A stretch of DNA of 64,000 nucleotides, from positions 11,284,001 to 11,348,000 of the forward strand of contig CM121342.1 of assembly GCA_051530055.1 (NCBI GenBank), in the 5' to 3' direction. The stretch is from Neoechinorhynchus agilis (taxonomy: Eukaryota; Acanthocephala). Under the pieces are notes generated by a model, which saw only the letters and a program-made list of their open reading frames with translations, was not told the origin of the DNA and ran no database searches. Of this stretch, positions 1 to 16,020 are shown in pieces. Made by a program: the position numbers and the translations under genes. Within the stretch, counting starts at the first letter, position 1, and each line of letters opens with the position of its first letter.

Positions 1-479
1 GCCGACGGTCTTGGTGATTTGGGATGCCAAATCAAATAGAAGCATTTAAAGTACAAGTATTGACGTGTATCCGTTAGTAAATTCATTAACAATACACGTA
101 TCGGTAATCTAGGATAGAAGGATATTGCCACAGTCCTTCGTTTACACGTTTGAAGAAAAAGAATGCACTTTTTCTTAATGGCACTAATCTCCAGTGAAAA
201 TCAGACACAAAAATCATTCAAAGTTGTATTTGACTTTTGAAAAACTGCTTTTCTCTACGTTAAAAAGTGTATGAAACCTAAGCTTGGATGCATGGCACTT
301 TTCAGTGCAGAAAATCTTCTCCAAATTTGCGTGTACCAACAATAAATCATTATTTCGGCTTAAATACCGTAAAAAAACATCAAGCGAGTAAAAGGCGTAA
401 AAATATTTTTGCTGAGCCTAACTAAGAAACGATCAATCACCAACTTTCGATCCCTTTAACGATTCATTTGGAACATCGA
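1..479. other. AT-rich left flank, no gene seen
   Basis: No open frame or RNA gene is recognisable. It lies directly upstream of the first exon of the micro-exon gene, so it probably holds that gene's promoter and 5' untranslated region, but I see no clear core promoter motif. Confidence 0.4.
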
Positions 480-1818
480 ATGATATTCTTTGTGCTCTTT
501 ATTTGTATCTTGGCCTTTACAACGCCTTTTCGCAAAGGTAAAACAATGTGACTTTCACTCTAACATATATATAATCTCGAAAATTCGCCAAATGCTTTAG
601 ATCTCGCGCATTGCTACCTAAGTAGGTTTACGATGTTTTAAGGGAACTTCCACTTTTTAAAACTTTAGAAAATGTTGAGGGCACTTATAAAACCGGTCAG
701 TACAGAAAACTTTAGATTAACATTTATATTTGATCATTTAGACACATTAAATGCTCAACGGTGCGATCGAGTCTGTGAAAGACGAAGTAAGTCTTATTTT
801 TCGAGCGTTTTTCGTGCTAATTGAACGTATTTTTAGAGTTCAAGAGGCCTGTGAGTATGATTGTTATTATGTAGTCATTTTATGTTGTCTTCTAATTTAT
901 GTTTATTTTTTGAAAATAGACAGCAAGTGAAATTGATGAAGGTCAGAGAGAACGAGAAATTTTATTATTAAAATTATCTATTTGTTGTACGCAGAAGATA
1001 TCTTTTTTTCAGCATGTACTCCGTATATTAAGGCGGTGGAGGAACTCCATTCAAAAGGAGAACAAATCAGAAGTATGTATTTGATTTACTCCGCGATTTA
1101 TTTAAAGTTCATTAAGAGCTAAAACAAAGAATAGAGCAGCAATGGAATAAACATCAATTGGATCCTTCGGCAGCAAACGCATTTTCAGGTATTTGTTTTT
1201 TGTGTAAAACTTAAACTGAAACAACTTTAATGTCATCAAATAGAAAAACTTTATTGTTATTTAAGTTAGTATTTTTTAGCAAACGAATAAAAAATGCGTT
1301 GGCAATAATATTCATTTAGAACCGTATCGAGGTACTGAGATAAAATCAATTTTTATAGCTTAAATTTACATCACAGGAAGTCCTTTCGCAAATGAACGTA
1401 CCCAAGTAAGCTAATTCAAAGTGTCTTTGAAATATCACAAAAATATTATTTAGGCTCACAATTGTGTCACTGAAACAAGAAGTGAGTTTTCGCCGCTCTT
1501 TTCATGTTAAATAGAAATTTTCATTTTAGAATTCAAAAGACCGGTGCGTTTTTATGTGATTTCGGGCAAATTCTCATTGACACTTTTATAAAATGAAAGA
1601 TGCCAAGTGAAATTGACGAACGTAAGAAAAAATGCGGCTGAGTTCACGACAAATGTCTTTACTTTAGAGGACATTTTCTTTAATGGTTGTATCCCGTACA
1701 TCAAAGCAATCGAAGAACTCGAAGCGCAAAGGATGGAGATCCCGAAAGGTAAAATTTGGTACTCTTTAAATTAACAATTCATCTATTACATGTAGTGGAA
1801 AAGAAGAAAATATTCTAA
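480..1818 (+). CDS. micro-exon gene for a small secreted, cysteine-containing protein
   Basis: Fourteen exons can be joined in one frame with GT-AG introns throughout: 480-537, 601-621, 669-695, 742-786, 837-850, 920-941, 995-1072, 1117-1188, 1377-1405, 1454-1481, 1530-1543, 1600-1621, 1668-1748 and 1796-1818, giving 177 residues ending in TAA. Exon 1 encodes a hydrophobic N-terminus (MIFFVLFICILAFTTPFRK) that looks like a signal peptide. Exons 4-7 and 10-13 are a duplicated block: each has a 14-nt exon (FKRP), a 22-nt exon (SEIDE) and a 78 or 81-nt exon (DIFF..C.PYIKA.EEL). The mature part has six cysteines and is charged and helical in character. I do not recognise the family. The architecture recalls the micro-exon genes of schistosomes, but there is no sequence resemblance I can point to. 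Exon boundaries were deduced by frame, conservation between the two blocks and splice consensus; exon 2 is the least certain. Confidence 0.7.
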
Positions 1819-2205
1819 GTTTTACCTCGAACGCTTGGTATTAGTTTTCTATATCTCTTAGAATTTTAGTAAAAGATCTTTAGTTTATGATGGATGGCAT
1901 GGTCTGAACATTGCGAACTCCCCAAGTTTTTATCATAAAGTTCAAAGCGTTCCCGAATTCATGATTGCCCACCTACTTTTTTCGAATGTAGTCATTGTTT
2001 TGAGCAAAGATCACACTCGCAGTCACTGTCGTTCAAAAGCCTGTGAGTGTGTGCATCAATGCTGATGGTTATAGCTGAGATGAGTGTACACAATACTAAG
2101 GTTTGAACGATGCTAGTCTTGTTTGTGCGAGACATTTGTGGTTCTTGGCATCCACAATTTCTTACAATCTACGGACGAACTGTGTTATCCATTCTGAGCA
2201 AGCAC
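1819..2205. other. convergent 3' flanks
   Basis: This stretch separates the stop codons of two convergent genes and must hold both 3' untranslated regions. No ORF, RNA gene or repeat is visible in it. Confidence 0.5.
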
Positions 2206-6208
<4,003 letters not shown>

Positions 6209-7741
6209 CTAAGTAAGTTGACGAAACGAAGCTCCGCTTGTCGGCGCTGAAACTACACTTCCTTTCCTGACGTTTAACGAGATCTAAGCCTGGATCTTCA
6301 TTGGATGAGTTTGAAATCATCAGTAACTGGACCTCGTCGGAACAATTCACGACGACGACGACAGGGTACAAACGAAAACAGAGTCAACCGACCGGAGAGT
6401 CGCTTTTTTCTGAAATTTCAGGAGCGGTTAATGTGGATCGGGATGAAAGTTTGTGCGTGTGATGAGCATGCACGCCTTATCAAGTCTTCTTCCATAAACT
6501 CCAATGATTCTCAGTGCTCTTGGCATCATGCCCCCCATCCCCTTCGTTAAACGATGCCGAGTATTGTTGTGTGTGCATGGAAGATCTGTTTCATCTCTTC
6601 CTCCTCACATAATGCCTCAGGATCTCCCCTGCTGCAATGCCAGCACAGAATGGAACCTCGCACGCCTTTAGAGCCGATGCATATAAGAAGCAGTAGCGTG
6701 GAAGAGCGAGATTGTTGGTATTGTTACACATAAGACGTAAAAGACGAGCTGATGGGAAAACTAATTAAGCGAATGGGTGACATAAGAGATAGATAGACTA
6801 TTATTTCGTTCCCATTCAGCCTTATTAGAAAATGATTTGCCATTTAGACGAGGCATTTGAACGATTTTGGTTGGGGAAAATCACGAGTTTCTAAAGCGTC
6901 TCAAATCTCAGTGAAAGAAAATTATAATGATTTAAAATTATTGTTTTGAAGTCTACACCCGGTAAATGATTATTTATTAAAGACATGGCGTCTATTACTA
7001 ACAATCTGATGATGATGAACCCCTCACGGGGTTCGTAGAGAACGTCTTTAATAAACTCGTTACCGGATGAAGACTTCTAAATAATAATTCTCTAATCATA
7101 TACTATACGGTACCTGCTCACATACCGACGTTTTCATACTGATTTGGTCAATAGCGTTGATTGCCCCCCTGATCGGGTATTACTTGAGGTCGTGATTGAA
7201 GAGCCACTCAGACTACTGACCTGTTTTATGCAGATCCGCTGCTGAAAGTATTCGCAACGATTTGTTAGAATGCGCCTTCTCTTGTATTCTCCTATATATC
7301 TCATAAATCAGGATCTGGATACTGACAGAAAACTGCCACTTCACACTCCCGCTACTAGCGAATACTTTGCGTCTTACCTCTAAGCACCCATAGACTATTT
7401 TCCATCACGGCACCGGCACATTAGACAAAGAGATGAGTCGACAGCCGGTAACGGCACCTACGGAAAAAGATTTTTGCCATCATCCGGATGAGGAATTCGG
7501 AAGCACATTGTTAACAGACTACATCGCAAGTAGCTAGTTCATATGGAAATAGGTGTGTGTGTGTGTGCGTGTGCCATCATGGATCTGATGATGGTAGTGA
7601 GAGAATGGAGAAATGAACATTTAGCTTCTGTCGCCAAAAATAGAGCCAACATACCACACGTACTCGAGATCGGAAAGGAAAACCATTAAATAGCACCGCT
7701 AATCGACCATCAACACGAAAACCGGACAATATTAGAGTCGA
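6209..7741. other. SERCA 5' flank and intergenic DNA with one MITE
   Basis: Holds the SERCA 5' end and probably its first exon, a hairpin repeat at 6944-7096 described separately, and a short GT microsatellite near 7555-7572. No other gene is visible. Confidence 0.5.
6944..7096. repeat. inverted-repeat element with a central GC hairpin
   Basis: Two arms of about 48 bp (6945-6992 and 7045-7093) are imperfect inverted copies that share AAGTCT, CCGGTAA and TTTATTAAAGAC. Between them lies CTGATGATGATGAAC followed by a CCCC/GGGG hairpin. Related cores occur at 21390-21480 and 35060-35135. It is most likely a non-autonomous DNA element (MITE). Confidence 0.6.
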
Positions 7742-8365
7742 TCAGGATTCTTCGACAAGCACAATACCTTCCGGCAATCGCTTAGTAAAATCTATCAATT
7801 TCTGATCCACATTTTCGTCCTTACAATCAGATATGCAAAATATCTCCAAAATCCAGTCTTCGCCAAACTTTTCAATTTTGGGCTCACTTTCACATTTAGC
7901 CGAAATTAGCGATGACAATCGGACTGTAAGTCCTTGAGTTCGGTATACAAATCCATGAAACGCTAGTTTAAACGCCGGCAAAAATCCATTGCATTCCAAA
8001 TATTTGCCAATATTGTGATCGGAAAAGGTCTCTGCGTACGTTTTTGCCATGACTGGTCGTCTTCGTCGGTACGTTATACCTTCGGTCATCATCAAATGAA
8101 CTGGGCAATCCTTATAGTGTTCATCCTCGATTGGCATTCGTACATAAAACCGGTTTTCATGCATCGTTAACGACTGGCACTTGTGCTGCCCCTGAAACTG
8201 AGAGATTTGCTCCATATTAGGTCTGTAGCAAATCTCTATTTCCTTAAAACTCTGTTCTGCGTTGCAAAAGTCTGTGCACATCGATCGGAGGCGATGCCTA
8301 AGCGAATCGACCATCGATGCAGGGACGGATGCATCAATGTAGTAACGCATTTGTTCGAAATTCAT
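7742..8365 (-). CDS. MED18: Mediator complex subunit 18
   Basis: A single-exon gene of 207 residues, almost the length of human MED18 (208). MED18 is a head-module subunit of Mediator that contacts RNA polymerase II and gene-specific factors. The N-terminus DSLRHRLRSMCTDF matches the family's LLHRLRGLCD motif. The central part (KYLECNGFLPAFKLAFHGFVYRTQGLTVRL) follows the family pattern FLxxLGFxxxxExxxxGxxFRxG, and the C-terminus WILEIFCISD...FTKRLPEGIVLVEES matches the family's end. The ATG at 8363-8365 follows a possible acceptor CGCTAG, so a short upstream exon is possible. Assignment rests on recalled family patterns. Confidence 0.75.
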   Translation of the reverse strand: MNFEQMRYYIDASVPASMVDSLRHRLRSMCTDFCNAEQSFKEIEICYRPNMEQISQFQGQHKCQSLTMHENRFYVRMPIEDEHYKDCPVHLMMTEGITYRRRRPVMAKTYAETFSDHNIGKYLECNGFLPAFKLAFHGFVYRTQGLTVRLSSLISAKCESEPKIEKFGEDWILEIFCISDCKDENVDQKLIDFTKRLPEGIVLVEES

Positions 8366-9934
8366 CTAGCGATAGATAGTGATCGATGAGGGTCGGGTGC
8401 ACGATTAGCTGAAATATGAAGAGCGAATAACCGAAACGTACACCCGCTTCGACCTCCAATTCACTTCGCGTTCTGGTTCGTTTAACCACGTTCGTTGATG
8501 TTGATGAAAAGAGAGAGGAATATGCCGTTGTTAATAGGGACAAATGACATTTGCGAAATCGATAGTTGCCATTCAAAAGAGCACTTTTATATGGTTTTGC
8601 AAGCCGAGAATTTAAACGAATAAGACGCCTCGTGGGACAAATCAAAGTCTTATCCTAAAAGTAGTGCCTTTGATCATGCATAAGAACATTTTTGATGGCT
8701 GAAAATATTTGGAAGTTATCCATCTCAATAAATCAACTTTTGTGTAGAGAAAAATGTACGATTTTCGCCGTCCGGGATTCGTATAAATCTTTCTAATTTT
8801 ATTTCCACGGTACGTTGATGAAAGTAGAAAGTTCGCTGTTAAGTAAAAAGTAAGAAGATTTTAATTATTGATTCCCTGGGCAAATCACATTAGTCCCACT
8901 GGGAACCAGATATCTCTCGACGGAAAAGGGCGTCAGTATGGCAGATACATTCAAAAACAATAGATTGTTATCCGAAATCCTTAGACGTATGATGATTCTG
9001 AATGAAGGCTTACGGAGATCGGGATACGAGAATACACACTAATAATTGAGATAAGATATATGGAGAAATTTAAAACTTCGATTTGAATTATTTACTCAGT
9101 AAAGAGGCTAACTGAAAGATTTGAAGAAGTCTCTTTTGTACACGCTGATCGTAAAGTTGAGAGATGCGAATAGTGATTCTTAATTCCTTAGCGTTCAATG
9201 GAAGATCAGGGTTTATTCTTACCATCATAAGGCAAAAGATTCTCGAGAGCTGAACGGCACAAATGCGGATGTTGGCAGCCTTGAATTCCGCGAACACACT
9301 AGAGTGAGTTATATATTTAATGAAACTTCTGCATCGTCGTTTGAACGTTTTCGTAGTCAATGAATAACGAATAGCGCTGTTTCTCTGGAGAAAAATAAAA
9401 TGATATTCTGCTGTTGGGGATCGGTGTAGGAAAGGCCGAAAGGATGTTTTTGGGTAGCGTTTAGGCATAAGTAAATCATGTTGATTGGAAAATTGGGAAT
9501 CTTATCTTTAGATAAAAAACACTGATCGTATCGACCCCTCTTCAAATAGAACTATTCGAATAGCTCCGTTAGGCGCAATACAGTTGGGCGTTATACTGAC
9601 TTCCCTCATTATTTCCGTCCAATAGAAAGAGTCCAATGACTCCAGATCGACTTGTATCGATTGCGCCAATTTAGTTCAAAATTATATTTTTCTATCATGA
9701 AGTTAAAATGGGTTTAAGATTCGCTCCCAATCTATTACGAATAATCATATTTACGGCACTGGTTGAGAACAAAAATTACATCTCTTAAAAGATATTCAAG
9801 CAAGTCTTAGTGTAGCTAGTGAAGTGCCGATAAACAAATCCGAATCAAAAGATTTTTTAAATGGAAGACCCATGCCAAACCTTCGGCTCAATGATTACCT
9901 TTCATTGGGGATTGCACTCGGGTGTTTAAATATT
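8366..9934. other. intergenic, no gene recognised
   Basis: AT-rich sequence with only short open frames in either strand that show no codon pattern or motif I know. It includes the region upstream of MED18, which probably holds its promoter. Confidence 0.4.
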
Positions 9935-10235
9935 TTGTTATTTAGGTCGCTTGTCAACACTTGAGAGCGAGATCGCATTAAAGACGAATGTATATATATT
10001 TCGACTGATTGGATCCGAGTCATTTGACCAATTCAATCTAAAAAATTGGCAGGTATTAACCAGGGATCGTAACTTTAGTAGGCGAAGACAAGCCTTCATG
10101 TCGTGTGTTTTTGACTGTAATTGCTAATTTTTAGATTGAATTGGTCAAATGACTCGGATCCAATAAGTCGAAATATATATACATTTGTCTTTAATGCAAT
10201 CTCTCTCGGGTGTTGGCAAACGACCTAAATAACAA
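9935..10235. repeat. MITE with ~100-bp terminal inverted repeats
   Basis: The left arm (about 9935-10050) begins TTGTTATTTAGGTCG and the right arm (about 10131-10235) is its near-complete reverse complement. The arms share long blocks such as GGATCCGAGTCATTTGACC. The 80-bp centre has no ORF. This is a classic non-autonomous DNA transposon form; the arms have diverged only slightly, so it is not very old. Confidence 0.75.
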
Positions 10236-11139
10236 CATCAATGATTGCCCTTTAAAAGTCCTATACAAAAGTTTCTCTGTCGAAAGGTTCCATGGCGGAT
10301 TACTGGTGTTACTAACCCTGACTCGATTCGAAAATATGTGAACCGATTAATGCTCTGAACGACCAAAGTAAAATACCAAACCCGGATCGCATTTACATTC
10401 CAGCTAAAATGCGCATTAACGAATAAAATGAACACATGAAGGTAAATACCCGATCGTATCTTTTTAAATAATTTTGACAGATGTTGAAGATGACTAACTT
10501 AAAAACTATGCTCCTAGATTCACCATTATCTGGTAACCCTTCTCGGGCTATTCTTACATTTCTCCATCCACATCATTCTTTCTTTCTGTAATCACCCGAC
10601 GTTTTAACACACATTCAACGTTTTGAACAAACTCCCTTGCTTCTTTTTCCGATCTTGAAACCTTCATTCAACTTTGTACTTGATCTACTCACTTTCAGTA
10701 AACAAACTCTCCACTCTATATTCGGTGTCTGCTTTCATAAAAATAAATTAAACACCATTCTGACTCTTTTCCCTCACCTCAAGACCTTTTCGTTTAATCG
10801 CCAATTCACAATTTGCCTCTCGACTGATTTCTCAACCGACTGTAAACCTTTTCGATTGCCGTTAAAATAAATGTTTATTTCAAACGAATATTTCGTAGTT
10901 TGACTTTTCAGGGTCATGCATACGCAATCTCAGTAGCACTATTATTCGAATTCAAAGCTTAAGGATAATACCCTCTTGTTTCAAAGATTTTAACCTCGCT
11001 AAGACCGTAGTTTATTTGACCATGTCAACGAGATTCGGTTTGCTCAATCGCATGTTGATTAGTTGATCGATTATCGATTGATTTCTCAACCGTTTTTAAA
11101 CCTTTTCGTTTGTCGTTATTTTAGCAATTTACACTATAT
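10236..11139. other. probable decayed 3' half of a Penelope-like element
   Basis: Lies downstream, on the minus strand, of the reverse-transcriptase fragment at 11140-11545. Short open pieces on the minus strand cannot be placed with confidence. A phrase TTCTCAACCG...TAAACCTTTTCG occurs at about 10828-10853 and again at about 11085-11110. Confidence 0.3.
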
Positions 11140-11545
11140 CGTTCAAAAACAAAACGGCCAACACTGGAGCAAGACTCTTCCCCATAGCCAACCCCGAACT
11201 TGCCGGTAGAGCTTGTTTCCATACCTGAAGAGATTGCATTTGAGGATCAAGCGTATTAGCCATATCACATCCACTATTTCAAGATCATGAAGGTTGAGCT
11301 CTCCTTTCCTCTCCAGTAATCTTCTCAAAATCGAAAAACATAAGTCGATATATATTAAAATCCTCTCGCCTGGAGTGCAAAGACTCAATCAGTCTCTATA
11401 CATTTTGCATGTCCTTATCGTTTGATGAAGTGGACTAAGGTTCGCGGCTAACAGCTTTAAAATCATTTCCTTACGGTGATCTTCGCTATCATCTTTCTCT
11501 GCCAGCTCATAAGCAATCCCATCTCCTAGTAATGTCGACATCATT
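11140..11545 (-). mobile_element. Penelope-like retroelement, reverse transcriptase fragment
   Basis: On the minus strand a fragment reads ...LERKGELNLHDLEIV... and then FRYGNKLYRQVRG, and one frame over AMGKSLAPVLA. This is the order and wording of the reverse-transcriptase block FxxxxxxYxQxxGxAMGSxLAPVLA seen in Penelope-like elements. Upstream pieces (LLAANLSPLHQTIRTCK) are weaker. The frame changes inside the block, so the copy is dead. I cannot find ends or a GIY-YIG endonuclease. Confidence 0.5.
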
Positions 11546-14030
11546 CCCTAGTCCACACCTCGTCCGATCGCAACCAATTCGTCACCTTTTTCCATCACCC
11601 TTAGAGACTTATTTTCTCTTTTTAATTGCCTGTTCTTCAACTTTTCCCTCGTCGCTTTTCTTGCATCGCTTTTTCTCATCTCGGCATTTGCTTATTAGCC
11701 TTATACCTTTAACTTTTCCCCGGCGACATTTACTTCGAAATTTTATACTTTTCCGCCACGTTTATTTTCTTTTGGCATATCTTTCGCTACTTTTGGTTCC
11801 TTCAAACGTACACCTTTCAATGATCCTTAAGGTTAATTATGTACCTCTCCATCCATTTCCAACGTTTTGCGAATGTAATTCAACAAAGTTTTTGCATTTC
11901 TCACATTTTTACCTTTTAAACATTAAAATTGTCACTTTATTTTTTGTATTGCTTTCGTTCCGTGCTTCTTGTACGAAATGACCTCTTTGTGCCTTTTTTT
12001 ACTTAAGTTCTTTGAGCTTTCTCCAATTTCATACTCATCTTTTTTTACTTCGTTCTTCTTATTGCTCTTTCCTGGGCATTTTCGCATTAATCGTCTATTC
12101 TGGCGACATCGATAGCCCATAAATTTCATGCAGTCAATTTCTGTGGGTTCTAAGGATTTGATGCATTGTAAATTGTGCGTATAGTCAAAGTTTTACGCAA
12201 ATATCTTGCATTGATTGAACGGTCGTTCAAGATATATTGGTTTTGTGTGCTCATGACCGCCACGGCTATGTTGCTTTTATATTTTTCGTGAAAAACAACG
12301 GAAAATTGGAAAACCTGTACTTTGGAATTTATCGTGTGAATGGACGACACCGAAGGTGATTGTAAAATCAATTGGTAAGTACTTATTTTAAGCGCGCTTT
12401 GTTGTTTAGGAACGGCTGAACCTTATTAGCAACTAGATTACATGATTTTTATTAACAATGAAAAGTTAACAGGGTTAGCAACAAAACGTTTCAGCAAAAT
12501 TAAGCAAACCTGACAATTGATAAACTGGAAAAGCAGTAAAAACCAAGTCTAGACATCGTTTTGGTTTCCTTAAAAAATACTATCACACGTCTCTATTTCT
12601 AAAGAAACGCTTTCACGCTACAGTGCTTAAAGTGAAAATAGAATTGCAATTTGTCTTTTCTGTATTTTAGTGAGCTAACAAATGATTGCAAAATATAATC
12701 AGAGTATTGTCGATTCGATTGGTTGACAAAAAGATTGGATTACTTTGAGAACTTTGTCGCGCGATGAAAATGTACGAATGTAATGAAGATTTATCAAACC
12801 ATTTCATTCGTTACCACTATAGGTTTCTTATCGAAATAAGAAAATGATTGGCAGATCTGGGATTCGGAATAAACTTATCTGCAGATATGATCTTTGGCAA
12901 AAAATAGCAGGCTATAACCTTTAAACTCATCAGTAGACTAATAACTGCGAGACATATCGATTAGTCCATTATAAACCTTCGTACCTATAAAGAGTTGTGT
13001 CTGCTATAAGTATGCGAATCTCGGATAAATCGATTATCTTTTTTATTGGGAGTGCGTTCCTCGCTACAAGTGAGTCATTCTGCAAAAGACTAACGCTATA
13101 AAAAGTGCGTGTACAGTAGGAAAAAACGATTCAGCTTACATTAGTATGTTCATCACAAGCGTCAGCGGAGTTCATGGGACATTTATACGTATTGAGCAGG
13201 GTTCGGCGGTATGTACAAAATTTTGTTTCAGAGTTGCGATTGTTTCCATTCTAATTTCGCACACATTGAGCGGACGCCGAATCAAATAAGCCGTTCCTAT
13301 TTGTTAAATTTTGCGTTTGCAACGATTTTTTCTGCATTGTAAAACTGAGCTTTCCTCTCCCTCTCTTGAAGAGATTGAGAGTCGGAAAAGAGTCTTTTGA
13401 TGGTTAATTGTGAGATCGGACGTTTATGTCTCGAGCTGTCATGGGAAATTACGCTATTAAATGATATTTGAATAATCGAATTCAAAGAAGGCTGCATTTT
13501 TCGATTTGGCAATTTCAGCGCTATGGTAGTTTTTGTTTGCGAAAGCAACTGTTCCACACGACGAACGTAATGTTCATTTTTGAGTGTGTGTGGATCTTCG
13601 TATGATGTACCCTGGTCGCGTTCGAATTGCTATAGAGCACTTCTTGACAAACCGGGATATAGATAAGATATGGATGATGATGATGAAGATAAGAGAAAGC
13701 AAATACGCAAAATGACTACTTTAGGCTACCCCGCGTTCGTTTTTGGGTGCACCAAATTTGTTCTTATGTTTTCACGGGTTTCATTTTGAACACGTCTGCT
13801 CGTATGACAGAGAACTCGAGTTCTTGAAACGAACTGAAGTCTGGATGAGAGTGTAAATGAACATTGATTTGTAAGTCAAATAATAGTTTCACAAAGTGAT
13901 TGGGATCCAAGACGAAAAGGGCAAAATAATTTGCATATAATCACGTTCGTATTTCGATCGTCAAAAGCGGTGCAGCATAGCCTCGTTTTTCTCACAATGA
14001 CTCTCACAACCGCTCACACGTGTCTCCCTG
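11546..14030. other. intergenic, no gene recognised
   Basis: The first 500 bp are strongly pyrimidine-rich on the plus strand (lysine/arginine-rich if read on the minus strand at 11932-12129), which may be more of the decayed element. The rest shows no motif, RNA gene or repeat that I can support. Confidence 0.35.
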
Positions 14031-14165
14031 AGCCATCATCATCTGCTCACATGCTCTCCTCGCCGCCACCGCCGCCGTCGCTGCACTGCTACAGGGCGGA
14101 AGAGGAGGAGGAGGCATCTCGTAGATGCGACGGCGGCGGCGGTGGCAGCAACAGCAGCGGTGGTT
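14031..14165. repeat. GC-rich trinucleotide-repeat patch
   Basis: A patch of CCG/CGG, GAG and CAG-type triplets in an otherwise AT-rich region. It is open in both strands only because of the repeats (poly-Ala, Arg, Pro or Gly), so it is not called as a gene. It could be part of a 5' exon or promoter of an unseen gene. Confidence 0.4.
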
Positions 14166-16020
14166 AGACATTTTGGATAAGCGAAATGTTCCTAACACAC
14201 ACTGAAATAGTCAATGAGACGTCTTATCCTGGAAATAGTATCCTGATTTCCTTCAGATAGAAGAACTGTGCACGTCCTGGCTCCATGAGAGCGTCAACGA
14301 CGAACAAAACCAAGGGAAACCATTCATCAATCTCCTTTAAAGAAAACCCGGGATAGATTAGGATAAGACAAGTAGGTAGCGATTTGTCAAACATACAATC
14401 CGCGTCCTATCAGGGCCGGAGAACTTATCCGGTTTCCTTAGATTTGCTAAACGAGAACCCCACCATCACAACCTCGTTGAACCTTACTAAGCTCACCTTG
14501 TTGTGGTTGTCTCACAAAATATGACCCTTTTCTCAATTTTGTAGGGTCTTTAAAAATCCGCTTTTGTTGTTTCAAGGAGCAAAAGAGAGATGGATGTACT
14601 CGCTCCTTGTTAAAACCTAATTTCTAGAGTAATTTATCGAATCCGGCACGCCTTTATCAAGGTTGTTTAAAGAAAGTGATGTAACCTTTTCGTAACCAAA
14701 GTTCGTTAGCTGAAAGCTACATATAGTTATATTATTTCTAAATATTTTTAACACAATCTTGTGTAGGCCTCCGAAATATCGGATTCGATAAATTGCATTT
14801 AATTTTCGGCCTCAAACCACTTCTTTAAGCACTTCTAAAAAAATAAGACCATATTTTTGGGAACACTTCCACCTAGTCTACCTGCTGTTGTAAGTTGTCT
14901 GATGAGAAATGTCGTCTGTAATTGCGTTTCACTCGATGTGCATCTTACTCTTCTCAAAAGAAAAAACTATGACCTTGCCGGAGGCACTGTTGGATAATTC
15001 TGTCGAAATCCACACCGGAGCATCCTATTCTCAATGAATATCACGCATCGCCAAACGAACAAGGGTTTCATCGTCGACATCGAGAGAGAGAGAAAAAAAG
15101 ACGGAGAATACGAGTCTCCGTCAAGGTAAATCACACGCGTATTAGTATTCTACATTAATGTAGAGGTCTCCTAGGGCTATTTTCACTTATATGAATCGGT
15201 CTTCATTAGCAATCAAAAGTACTGGTCCCTTCGCCTCTATTTTCACGGTTTCTATTGTCATCTAGCGATGAGGAAGAGAGTTTGGTTTGCACAGTTTTAT
15301 CAATGATATATTTTACTTTAAACAGGAAATTTTGTGCTCTCTCGCTCAATTTAGATGCGACCAACCACGAATTTATGTAAATTTTTTAAACTCAATGGAA
15401 TTCCTAAAGATCATAGAGCATGAAATCACGACCTCTTTGAGCCAAACGAACCGTTCTACAGTAACAGAAAACCAATAGAGCATAAAATGAACATATGAAA
15501 AGACGAGCGATTTACAGCATGTAAGCCGCCTAAAGACGCTTTCATTTCTTATCGACAAAATTCTAGAACTCGGAGTGACGAAGAGTGTTTACAGAAGTGA
15601 GGATCTAATTGAACATTGTCAAAACTCAAAAGTGAACGCTCGAAATGGTTCAAACTCACACGTAAATGTCCATAGATTCGAGGTGAGTATTTGTGTGTGG
15701 TTGTGAATTTTTCGAATTTTACAACGACTCTTTGAGTCGTGGAAAGTAATGTCCTATGTAATAAAAATACCTTATAAACAAAAAGAATTTCTTCGATCCG
15801 GCGCGAGTCTCTTAGTAGTGTTTTTACGTAAAAGTACACCCATTGAAACTACTACTCTACTTAAGAATATCGAGGCTTACGTTTGATATATATATGAATA
15901 TAGGGAAGGGGAAAAGGTTTCATCAGCAAAAAAATCACATTATTGGTAAGTTTACATAAAAAAAGGATTTTATCTACCATAGAAAACTCAGATCGCTGTT
16001 TTAAACAAGAGTTTTTTGAT
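14166..16020. other. intergenic with an old repeat piece
   Basis: Around 14640-14815 there is a diverged member of the family that carries GCCTTTATCAAGGTTGTT and CTCCGAAATATCGG...GATAAATT, also seen at 38890-38970 and 40540-40678. Nothing else is recognisable. Confidence 0.4.

Noticed and set aside
6944-7096. Hammerhead ribozyme, suggested by CTGATGA followed by a stem
   Set aside because: The matching GAAA box and cleavage triplet are not in the right place in two of three copies, and stem II does not pair in register. Treated as a hairpin repeat.
11532-11981. 149-residue open frame on the plus strand
   Set aside because: It is a product of a pyrimidine-rich stretch (Phe, Leu, Ser, Pro only), with no start context or splice partners.
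13931-14198. Overlapping Ala/Arg/Gly-rich frames on both strands
   Set aside because: They come from trinucleotide repeats; neither strand has real codon signal.
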